Shown here: one piece after another, positions 45,320 to 56,469 of the stretch
How the letters are laid out: the number at the start of each line of letters is the position of its first letter
How positions within the stretch are numbered: position 1 is the first letter of the stretch
Origin: Drosophila miranda
Taxonomy: Eukaryota > Arthropoda > Insecta > Diptera > Drosophilidae
Length of the DNA: 64,000 nt
Reading direction: 5' to 3'
Assembly: GCF_003369915.1 (NCBI RefSeq)
Contig: NC_046673.1
Span: forward strand, 19,645,718-19,709,717
Program-made: the position numbers and the translations under genes
The notes under the pieces: generated by a model
The model's input: the letters and a program-made list of their open reading frames with translations, nothing else
Told to the model about the DNA's origin: nothing
Database searches by the model: none

Positions 45320-47440
45320 TTTACTGTTGCTATTGCTGGTTGTAAATGTGGTTCACTTTTGGTCATTTTTGAGTTGCACTTTCACTTTTCACTTTTTATT
45401 TCTCGTTGGGGCTATTTGTGTGCTCTTTTGTATATATTTCTTTTCTTTGACAGCGCCTATAACTATATCTATAACTATCTCTGCATCCCTGTGTGGGTGT
45501 TTGCATATATGCGTGGATGGGTGGCCTTAAATATGTGTGTGTGACTGAATTAAACACTGAAAAACAAAAATGTACGCAAAAAAAAAAGATATAACATACA
45601 TATACTCGAATATTTTCTCGATGCACTTTTTGCCGGTCCCGATTGTTTCTTCGAATGACAGGCATGGAATGATCCGTATGGACCTCTGTCTTTATATGAC
45701 TATGAATCCAACACACACACATACACACTCCTGTCCAAGCACACATATACACCCGGAGTCATGGATTTAGATACAGATGTGCAGATGTAGTTGCTGTTTC
45801 GTAGGATATGTGGAGGGTACCATGAACTGGAAATGTCGCCTCTTGGTCGTCTTCGAGGGGGCTCCGGTCTCCGGTCTCAGTCTCAGTCTCGGTCTCCGCT
45901 TGGGTCTGGGATATTGAGAGAGCAGTCACTTTCGATTTCGCTGCCAGCTGAACGTGAAATGGCAAAATGATGAACGCTTCAACCATTGAAAACCGTTCGC
46001 TGCCCGCCGATGGCAGCCGATGGCAGCGTCGACTGCGGCGCTGGGGCTTCGGGGACTGCCACTTCGACCCGACTGGGCTTCGTGCTGCTGCCACTGCAAC
46101 TTCGACTACGGTTCGTGGGTCGGTCGGCCGCAGAGGAGACAGAGAACGAACGGGCCATAGATCGATCGATCGATCGACCGATCGAGTAGCAGCAGGAGTA
46201 TACTTTGCTTATGGCCATGTTAACACTAAATCATTCACACCTGCCGTGGCCCGTTTCAATGGCGTTGGCAACGAGGAAGTTCACCTTAAAACTCGGAGAA
46301 ATAAAGTGTGAAACAAAAAAACTGCACTAGTTTCGGTTTCGGGTTTGGGCCTGGACTGGCCGGGCCGGGCCGGGCCATGCCGGGGCAAAACCCATCCACA
46401 ACCACATCGACATTCACTTGCATTTGGGGATGCCATCTCGTTCACACTCTCTACGAGTAGCTCTGGCTCTGGCTCTGGGTCTGGCCGCTTCTCTGCTGAT
46501 CTCCTCTTGGCTATTTCATAAGACCAAAAACTGGTTGGCAGCTGGTCTCAAGGCCGTTCGTCGGCGTCGCCGTCGTCGTCGTCGTCTGTTGTTGATTAAC
46601 CGCATTACACATACGCAGCGTTGGCCGCGTCGGCCGTTTTGGCCGCCTCAACTGCAATTAGCAGGGCACACAACATTCCCTTCCCTCTGCCACCGCTTCG
46701 ACTGCTGCTGTTGCTGCTGCTGTGGCTGCTGCTGCTGCGGATGTAGATATTACGAGTATTATCCAATCTGTGAGCTTATTGATTAACCGTTGCTCATTTG
46801 CGTATTTATGCAATTCGCCCCCCTCCCCACCAAACGCATGGGAGATATGTACATACATATGTGGCCGGGCGATTCGGGCTGGTCCACTCAACGCATAGCT
46901 CATAGTGTCTATCTTGTACTGCAGCTTTCGGATCAACAGTTCATTCGACAGGGGACTCCACCCTGTGTGACGGGGGTTTGGCTTGCGTCCAAGTGACACC
47001 TTTTCATAACCTGTACTTGGAGATTCCAAGGGCTTACTCGACTCTATTAAGTATTTTCCTACTCTTAGTATAATCGTTAACTCGTGCAGGAATGCTCTGG
47101 AGTTCTCTGATAGCGCATAGGGTTTATCTGGCTTAGTATACAGCCGCAATTTAGCCACAATATCTTTTGATTTATAGTTGGAATATAGGGATACTACCAA
47201 TTCCACAATAAAACGGTACAGAAAGCACTCAAACTGTCAGAGTATAGGATATCTCTTAGCCGAACGGTGGAACCCTTATTTGACACATTTTGTAATGCCT
47301 TGATTTCGTTGTGGTTTTGGGGATAATCTTGTCATGTTTTTCCTCGCATCCCATTCTTGGTCTATCCCTATCCATTTCTGTTTATATTTTTTTAGTATCA
47401 CTAGTTTCTTCCTTAGGTTTTTGTTTTCTCGCTGATCGAC
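45320..47440. other. Non-coding DNA
   Basis: No supported gene. It contains CA-rich DNA near 45.7 kb, ATCGATCG runs near 46.16 kb, and CGTCGTCG and CTGCTG runs near 46.57 and 46.7 kb. A 182-codon minus-strand open frame at 46.66-47.21 kb lacks recognisable domains and ends on the CTG repeat. Confidence 0.5.
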
Positions 47441-47453
47441 TGAGCGATCGATC

Positions 47454-47945
47454 GTTTTTATAACCGATAGTCAAAATGAGTATTGGGGTATATTAGATTT
47501 GTGGTGGAAATGGATGTGTGTAACGTCCAGAAGGAATCGTTTCCGACCCCATAAATTATATATATATTCTTGATCAGCATCAATAGCCGAGTCCATGGAG
47601 CCCTGTCTGTCTGTGCGTCTGTATAATATTATAGCCAGAATAAAAAAAACAATTTCATTCTCTCTCGTTCTGTCTCTCTCTAACACACAGGTTTCATGGT
47701 CGGCTTTGCCAATTGCAAAATGTGAGTTCAAGGATCTCAGAACCTATAAGAGCCAGAGCAACCAAATTTGGTATCCACACTCCTGTGATATCGGACCTTG
47801 ACCGTTTGGTCTCAGAATTTCGCCAGACCCCCTTCCGCCCCCGCAAAGAACGAAAATCTGGTACATCTACAAATCTCAGAGACTATTAAGGCTAGAGAAA
47901 CCAAATTTGGTATTCACACTCCTGTCAGATGTCACAAAAAAACGT
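47454..47945 (+). mobile_element. DINE-1 / mini-me element (non-autonomous Helitron-like)
   Basis: In order it shows: TTTTATAACCGATAGTCAAA, ATTGGGGTATATTAGATTTG, GTAACGTCCAGAAGGAATCG, TTTCCGACCCCATAAA, a short (TA)n run, and the conserved core TTGATCAGCATCAATAGCC with GAGTC. A CTGTCTGTCTGTGCGTCTG stretch follows, which is the (TA)n-core-(GTCY)n plan of mini-me elements. The right half has two diverged copies of a unit containing CCAAATTTGGTATYCACACTCCTGT (47.73-47.80 and 47.87-47.93 kb). It has no coding capacity. Elements of this family move with Helitron machinery supplied in trans. Confidence 0.8.
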
Positions 47946-47949
47946 ATAT

Positions 47950-50900
47950 TTCAAAATTGATTGATTAACTGGAACGCAGTATTTTCGTATTTTGTTTTTA
48001 CTTTTGTTTGTTTCCCTGTCTTGTGGAAATCTTTTTCCTCGATCGAGAGTGCAGCGAACCGGGAAGTACAGACGAGTGTTCCTTAATGGGAGGTCCATAT
48101 AATTAGGGACACCCTTTAGCCGCACCTCTCCATCAGGCTTCTCTTCAGCCGTCTCTCCTTTCCGTAATGGGCCCTTCTCGACTGGCCTTGGGGATTTTTT
48201 GGAAGCAGCTGCAGGAACTGATTGAGTTTCAAGTGATCGTCGGCGCAGAGGCTCTTGATGGGGAATTTTCAAGAGAAGAATTGAGAGGGAATGCGGGACT
48301 ACGGGAATGCGGGAAAGGAAGACATTGCAATGAAGGAAGAAGAATGAGTCAAGCGATCCCGAGGTCACGTTGATCAAGTTACCAGCGATCCAAGCACATT
48401 GCTATGGATGCCACGATCCGGACATAAAAATCCCAAAAAGCCCAACCAAAATAAAACAAGAAAAAAGAAGGCTATCTTCAGGAGCCGAACCCTCAAATAC
48501 CCTTGCATTTTTCTAGTCCCTATGGTAACTCCATGACATGGTGTTCCAAATAACGTACGAGTATGTGTGTTTTTTAGGATTCAGAAATACCTCAGAGATA
48601 AATCATAGTACCTATTGGAAGAGTATGACGTGTGGCCTGTGAAGAAGAAGGCCAAGTGAGAGAGTGGAAGGCTTTTGACTGGATAGTTGCAGAGCGATCC
48701 GAGGTCAGTAGTTGAGAGGCGGCAAAAACAGAACAGGACAGAACGGGGACTACTTGTAATGGAAGGGGGCTCGATCGTCTCGAAAGACAGATGGAGGTTA
48801 CAATAATGGGAATGATCTTCGTGATGATGATAATAAGGATCTCATGATGATTAACCCTTCATTAGTGAGCAATTTGGTAATTTCATAAAATAGAGTTTTG
48901 AGCGTGAAGATGCAGAGAAGTGGTTCAGGACTCCCATTGTTTTCAAGGACATCGCCAGGATTTCTAGCTCTTAGAGGAGTCTTTAGAGTCGTAGATGCAG
49001 CTGTGCTCCGTTTTTTGGGACCCCATCCCCTCACATTTTTTCCCAATCTTTGTGCTGTCACGCCGATGGCACCCCAGACGCATCCGCTGCCATTTTGGGC
49101 TAGCTGCAAAAGTTCAAATCAATTCAAACCAGCCTATGACTTGACATTCAAATGGGGCCTGTTGCGTTTGCCATTTCATGAGCCGAAAATAAAGACGACA
49201 GCTTAAAGACAATAAAGAAAAGTACAAGTACAAGTACGAGAATACATATCAATACTTAACGGAGACACAGATGTGGACGGGAAGAAAGAGAGAGAGCTGA
49301 ACGGAGGGACAGACAGACAAAGACACTTCAGGTACCAGGTAACTCTTTCATGTATTGTACAAAAATCATAAAATTGTAATAAAATCACACAGCACAGAAG
49401 AGCAACCGAGAAAAGCGTACAAAACAACAACTGTTATTCAACATGTACCGTCGAGTGCTGGCAGAAGCCAGAGCCGAAGCCGAAGGCGAAGGCGAAGAGT
49501 GTGTACTCGGTTCGGTTCGGCTCGGTTCGGTACCTGTACGTACTCGTACTGCTACGAGTATATGTGGCCATATCTGCATACAGATGTGCGCAAACAGGAG
49601 TGGCCGACGCGGAATGTTAATGCGGCTGCAATCGTTGGCGTTTCTGCTCCAAGAGGCTCTGCACGTAGGCTGTCTCTCCATCAGTGTGTTTCTGTGTCTC
49701 CGAATCTCTCTCTCTCTCTCTCTCTCTCTAGCTCTCTTTGACTCCCCTCCCTGAACACCGACCTGGGAGTTACGTGAGCTTTTGCATAGGGCTCCAGGGT
49801 CCGATGGGTCTGTCAAAAATGTGGAGTGTAGGGAGCTTAAGTGGGGTCCGAAAACTGGACAACAGCCAAAAGAATTAGGCACACCTCCATCTCCATCTCT
49901 CTCTTCTTCTCTCTATCGCCATCTCTGTCTGTCTTTCTTGCACCCATTTTGGAGTCACTCCCTGGGCGCATGTTTGAGTCAAGTAAAATTTATAACTGTC
50001 AATTATTATGCAAGAGCTGTGTGTGCCTGGGAGGAGAGGTAATGGAGGGAGGGAGAGGGAGACTCCTCTCGCCAGGCAATCAGGAAATACCCGAATCCAT
50101 ACTGTACGTACGACCAAAGCCAAAGCTATAAACACTTCTCGCACCACTGGCACCGCCACCGCCACCGCCTCCGCCGCTCCTGTCCCACCTCCTGTCCTAC
50201 GAACCTGTAGCCACCGAACCGAGCCACTCGCATAATCGGAGCACGTCTCTCCAGACCACCGTCCACCGACCGCCACTCCTCCCAAAGCCCAAAGCAGAGG
50301 AACTCTGGTAAGAAGTGTTATTTTTTTTACCGCTTCGTGTTAACTTCTCTTCTCGTCGTTTGTTGGTTAGTGAAAATATTTTTAATGCTTTTTTGTCACT
50401 CATTGTTTGATGGCTTTGTAGGCCTCCGCCTTCTACCTCTTTTTTTTCGCCGCAAATGTTCTGGGGATCGGTTCTGAGGAGTGCCCCAGCCCCCAGTCAG
50501 CAGTCCCCAGGCCCCAGACCCCAGACCCCAGGCCAGACCCAACTTCAGGTTCAATGTACGTCAATTGTTGTGGCCTCAAGAACGCCTCCTCCAATATTAT
50601 GGCGATGACAAGAGCCCCAGAGCGATCATCATCACGATCTGATCAGCATTACCTCAATGGTCATGATGATGATGATGATGGCTTCCACGTAGGCTGCAAT
50701 TAAACGAAATGATTCACATGGACAATTTTTTGTACGCTCCGCTCCGCCACTTTTGAGAACTTTGAACAGCCCCTGAGCCCGAGCCCGAGCCGGCGACCTT
50801 CCAACAATTTCCGGCTTGAATAAACCGTTTTTTAGTGGTTCTCCACCGATGGATCGATCGGTCGGTGCATGCATAATCAAGTCGACAAATGGCAGCACGA

Positions 50901-51850
50901 ATCCCAAGTAGCAGTCGCTCTAGAGCGAGACTTGAGGTTCGAGTGCAACATTGTCGCGATCATTTGTCTTTCAATGGGAGGGGGGGCGGCAGTAGGTGGA
51001 GCCCGACGCTTCCTCATTGGATTGAGCTTGGGATGTAGCTAAAGATACAGATGCTGATACAGATACAAATCGAGTAGCGATGCTTGGGTCGAGATCAATG
51101 ATTTTGCAGATATGTTCTTGAATGTTCTACCAAAGCTAGATCTCTCTCAGACTGTTTTCCCAGACTTGTTTGCACAAGAGCCCTTGAAACCACAATGAGT
51201 AAAATAATCAAACCATTTCAGGGGACATTCCAAGGAAATTCAAGGATGTATGTATTTCCTTTGGTCTCTGACTCACTTGCAGTCTCCTCCTTGAATATTC
51301 TCGTTCCAAAGCCACTTTGTGGTTGGTTATTTGAAAGGATTGCCACCTTAACATCTTCCATCTTTCATGAAAAAAACGCTCTTTAATAAACCAGTTTTAA
51401 TGTTTTGGCAACATTTACAGTCTGTTATCTTTCCATCAATGTCTAATTTCCAATCCTCACTCTGGCTAATGATTTATCTTTCAGGGTATTCAAAACTCTG
51501 TTGATGAAAACACTCTCCATAAATTCCTTAAAGTGAAGTCTGCATCGCAGTTCCCCCCCGACTGACCCTGCCCATGGCTGTCATTCCATCCATGCATCCA
51601 TCCATCCATCAATCAATCAAAGCGCCATTGAAATTATGCTGCTTTGTGGCGTGGCCCAGCCCCACTCAAAGACCCCTGCCCCCTGTCCCCTGCACCCTGC
51701 ACCCGAGGCAGACCGAGATAAATACCGAAATCACATTTTGATGATTAAATTATGATCAAGTTTTGTAGTTGTAAAGTTTTAATATTATTTTCTGTATTTT
51801 CAGTATTTTTTTTCTTTATTTTTGTAATAATTTTTGACCCACTTTGATTG
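47950..51850. other. Non-coding DNA
   Basis: No supported gene. It contains a (TC)n tract at 49.7 kb, a CCCCAG-type run near 50.5 kb and GATGAT near 50.66 kb. Open frames are short or repeat-driven. Confidence 0.5.
49705..49728. repeat. (TC)12 microsatellite
   Basis: Twelve TC/GA dinucleotides in a row; potential GAGA-factor binding sequence, but no promoter is visible beside it. Confidence 0.95.
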
Positions 51851-51851
51851 G

Positions 51852-52120
51852 TTTTTATACTCTTTGAGAGGGTACACTGATGTTTGGTGGCATTACACCG
51901 AAGGACGTGCTATGGATCCATATCCAAAAGGGGCTATATCCCCAGTAGATTCTGTTTTTATACAAACTAGTCTCTCAATTGTGGAGGCTTCTGGATGTAT
52001 TTTTGCAGATAAAGCATACCCATGAAGGGGGAACCGACAAGATCTATTAAAGTAGGAAATATAGTATCTATAGAGCTATAGAATCGATCGATCTGCAAGG
52101 GTATCTCTAGCTACGACCTT
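51852..52120. mobile_element. Degraded short Helitron/DINE-like fragment
   Basis: It opens TTTTTATACTCTTTGAGAGGGTAC and ends CTGCAAGGGTATCTCTAGCTACG, the characteristic ends of a common fly short interspersed repeat. About 270 bp, non-coding, internal sequence diverged from the copy at 47.5 kb. Confidence 0.4.
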
Positions 52121-52124
52121 TCAA

Positions 52125-55100
52125 AGCAGCCTTTCTGGGTTGTTTGGCTGGATTTGGGTTTGGTTTTGAGTTTTGGGTGTTGTTACGGCGGCTTTTATTT
52201 TATTACGAAAATTTGTTTAATTTTAAACTGTTTAACTTGAAATTGAGTCACGCAGAGGTACGTATAAAGGCAGTGAGGCAGTGGCAGAGGCAGAGCCAGT
52301 GGCAGAGATGCAGAGAGGCCGAGCTGCAGAGCGACAGATAGAGACTGGGGGCGTGGGGCGGGGGGCTGAGGGAGACAGAGATCGAAGCTGTGGCGGATAG
52401 CAGCGCAGTCGAAAAGTTACATAAATTGGCATTAAAACGATGCGGAGAAGAGGCACCTGAGGGTGACAGGGAGATGGCGAGATGGCGAGGGTTTAAGCCA
52501 AAAACCTGAAGCAACCGAGACGAAACAACCATTTGGCATTTGCATACAAGTGTGTGTGCGTGTATCTGTCTCTCCCTGTATCTGTATCTGTATCCATAGC
52601 TGTAATTATGCCTGAATGTATCTGCATCTCTGTGTGTGTGTGTGTGCGTGTGTGTGTGTTGGTTGGCGATCAGGTGAACAGCAACCTGAACTGCAGTGAC
52701 AGACAGAGTCAGACTCAGACCCCAGCAAAACTGTACTCGTAAAAGGTGAACAACATTTTTTCAGCTCCCTCTCTCTCTCCCATTCACTATTCCTCTCACC
52801 TCTCACCTCTCCCGTCTCTCATGGCCCCTATCCCTATCCCGCTCGTGTTGGCTATGTTTTTCCCTGCCTTCGCTTCACCTTTCTTTTGGCTTTTAACACT
52901 TTGACATTATGGCCTTAGTAGTGACGATCATCATTGATCATCTAACAGCAATACGAGCGCTGCATAACTCTTCGAATTGAAATTGAAATCGAAACCAAAT
53001 TCCGAGTCAGAGTCAGAGTCGGAGTCAGAGTCAGGCACTTTGTCGACAACTTTATTAAATAGTTTGCTATTTTGCATTGGGCAACAACACTCCACTCTCA
53101 GTGATCGCTTGTCGCTCAGCGGTCTATTTTTTATGATCGCTGTTAATGGCCGGCAAATACTAAGGCGCTCAAGGCCAAGACCCCCTTGCCCGAATCGATG
53201 CCAGATCGAAGCCCAATAATCGTATGCTCTGGTCATATGCTAACTAAGTAGTTGGACTAGATTCAGGCGATGATCCGGTCTTCTCTTCTGCGAGGATAGT
53301 GGTTCGATGGTTCAGAGGTTCGGAGGCGCTCTCCAAGGGGTGGGCTCATAGAACTGATGGCTCTGATGCTGGTGCTCTGGCGAGTAAGCTTCGACCAGCG
53401 ATCAGCTATCAGTGGTCTGTGATCGTGATCAGGTTCGTGATCTACTTGTCAACACCTACGCAACAAGCCCCGATCGGCTTGATTTTTTTCAGCAGTTCCG
53501 GTTCGGTTTCGCTTGGGTTAAGTGGTCGAGCCAAAGCGATCAACGATCCACGATCCACTATCCAGCGGATCCAGTTATGCATTTGGCATGCGGAGCACAC
53601 TGATAACTAATTATGCGAGCTCCGAGTCGAAGACGAAGCCGTTGCCTATAGCGATTCATTCGATTGCTGACGTAAGTCCCAAATGAAGGGCACTAAATCT
53701 GTTTTGGCCGGGTCTGTCCATCTCTATCGTTGTGTGTGAGCAGCATGACAGAGAGACCGAGACCGACACACAGAGAGAGAAAGAGAGAGAGAGACAGAGA
53801 GGGATCGATATAGAAAGTGCATGTATCTGGCCACATCTAATTGCGATGAAAGTGGAAAGATGAGCCCCCAGTCAGAGTCCGAGTCCGAGTCCCAGTGAAG
53901 CCAACACATAGAGTCGAATGTTTGGGACCGAATTGACATCAATTAGGGATAACCCAGACATAACATGAGTGAAAGATAACTGCACTTCAACTATAGATCA
54001 GTCATAATCGATCGACGATCGGCCATCCACGATTAACGATCATTGATCATTTGGCAAGCAACAACAGAAACCGTTTCTGGTTTTATTATTATTTATTTGT
54101 TGTGATCATTTGTGATGTCTTCATTCACCCAAAGAAATCTCGGAATGACAGCGAAGGCATAACTCGGAATCAATCGCAGATCACAGATCATTGATCACTG
54201 ATGCCAAACCAGATTTGTTCAGGCCAAAAAAGGGGAAGTGTCCCACTCATCCCCAGACAGATAGTGAATGATGATTTTTCCTGCCACAATTAGCCTTGAT
54301 CGAGGCTCTGCTGATCTTGCCACTGCCACTCTTGCCACTCTAGCTACTGTTGTGGATGATAATGTCAATGTTGCTATTGTTGATTGGAAAACTTGTTACT
54401 TGCCCCCGAACAACGACAGCAAACAGCAAACAACAAACAACAAACAATGCGACCGACGACTTTCATTATTCGTCCGACGATTGAACAATCGCCAAAGTCT
54501 CTGTCTTTTAGTGTGTGTGTTTTCTTTTGGAAATTCGCAAAATCCAAAGAAATGATCGGATCGGATCGGAGCAATAACAATGGACAATGAATGCATACGA
54601 GTGTATATTTCGATACTTGCATCTATGTATGTATGTACGTAAGTAGTATGTGGAAGAGGATTGCCAAAGGCCAATCGTTTTTCCGTTGATAGTTGGATAA
54701 AATGGATGTTGAGGGGTCCACAGAAACACCTATGTACATATGTATATACATACGTACCCCATCAAAAGAAAGAAGCCTGCGAATTATGATACATACTCTG
54801 TACCGAAGAATTCCGCTGATTGGAAAACACAAGCGAGCTGAATGATCTGCATCTGCATTATCTATAATGAGGAATATATAAGTAGAAGAAATAAAGGGAA
54901 AGTAACTACTCACTTCTAAATTTTCCCATATGTTTTCTTATGTCATATTTTTTCAATAAAATCAGATTAGACCTAGTTACCAAATCAATTTGACCTAGTA
55001 CTTACATATGATAATGATAATGAAAACAAGGAATAATGAAACGAATTTTGTCTATTTAAATGACCCACAAGTCCATTCATGGGGGGTCCCCCCCAGCTGC

Positions 55101-55960
55101 CTTGAATGGAGGTTTGGCAACATTTTAATACAACATTAAAACACGGTCATATTTTAGGTTTTGGACATTGGTCACTTTTCACTTCCTGAACGAACCGAAA
55201 TAATACAAAACTTAAGCCGATTGATACTTTTGACAACCAAAGAAAAAGAAATTAAAACACAAACACGTTTCGAAGAGAAAAGAAACAATACCTGAAATGA
55301 ATTGGAAATAATCGAGCCACTCTGGAAAAAACATTGCATAGCATAAATATTATACATAAATGCAAAAAAATCGATTGTGAACCGAAGAGAAACAAATACT
55401 AGAAGAATATAATTTATTCGGACAAAACACTAGACTCCGAAATGAAAACAGAATATACTCGTATGAGAAAATAACCGAAGAGCACAAAAATATTTCGGAA
55501 AATTTGGAAACATAACATAAAAAGATTTATATATATTTTTAGTTAAATAAAAATCGAAGGCAAAATATTGGAATAACAACCGAAAGAATACCAAACAATT
55601 GGGTTGTGCAATTCATCACTTTTCCGAAATTTGATTTCAATTTTTTCTTTGTGTTTTGTAGAGGGGTCCTTAAGTTTGGGACTTTCATCCATTTCTCGCA
55701 CGGAACCACTCTTTGATACTCCCCCTCGATCACGCACCGTTTTTGAACGCGTCCAATTACCTCCACAGACTTTCCGTTAATGTTTCGAATTTCGAAAAAG
55801 TCGCAAAAGAAAACCCAAAAAAAATAGGAAACAGAAAAGAAGGAGAAGAAGGTGGCGAAGGCATAAGGCATGCGGCAGGGGCACAGTTTCAGATGGAATG
55901 GGGAATCATGGAGGCGCTGTCTTTGTCTCTATCTCTAGTTGTGTGTGTCCCTATCTCAAT
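52125..55960. other. Non-coding DNA
   Basis: No supported gene. It contains a (TG)n tract at 52.63 kb, a GAGTCA run at about 53.0 kb, a GAGA-rich stretch at about 53.75 kb, three copies of ATCATTGATCA, and AT-rich DNA from 54.9 to 55.6 kb. Confidence 0.5.
52630..52659. repeat. (TG)n microsatellite
   Basis: About fourteen TG units with one CG interruption. Confidence 0.95.
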
Positions 55961-55979
55961 ACACTCTCAAAAGGTTCGA

Positions 55980-56190
55980 TGACTTTGACAAGTTGTTTGA
56001 AACGTAGAGAGTAAAGCCATTCCGACCATACAAATATTTAATTTCCGATTCGCGGCTCTCGAAACGATCGTTCGTTAGATAAGGTATTTATTAGTTTCTG
56101 CAGATATTTGAATCATACTTATTGCTTCGATAGAAGCGATTGTTTTGCAAGGGTATTCCAATATTCGACCTCTAAAGCTATTGTTTCGCT
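55980..56190. mobile_element. Degraded DINE-1-like fragment
   Basis: TTTGAAACGTAGAGAGTAAAGC followed by ATTCCGACCATACAAATATT parallels the GTTTGCAACGCAGWRAAGGA...TTTCCGACCCCATAAAGTATAT part of this repeat class. The right end TTGCAAGGGTATTCCAATATTCG parallels the usual CAAGGGTATAAGAACTTCGG. A second end-like piece, GAGAGGGTATAAGAACTTCGG, lies at about 56.43-56.46 kb. Confidence 0.4.
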
Positions 56191-56469
56191 TTCCCGTCAC
56201 TCTTCTTGTCTGTTAGTGTGTGGGTGCAGTGTGGCATGCAATGATACGCAGGGAGATGGGAAGACGGGGCAGGGCAGGCACAGGGGCACTTGGATAACTG
56301 TTGCACAGCTGTTGTCGTCGTACTTGGCGACCAGAATGCCCGATGTTGCCATTGCGGCAGTTGTTACAGCGATTACAATACGAGTACGTGCAGCTGCTGT
56401 CAGTGCAAAAGCGGACCATGACTGAATAGTCAATGGAGAGGGTATAAGAACTTCGGTGCGGTGCCAGAG

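Noticed and set aside
46658..47206. 182-codon minus-strand open frame
   Set aside because: No recognisable domain, no signal peptide, no promoter or splice context, and its last third is the translation of a CTG repeat. It would be reconsidered if transcribed or conserved.
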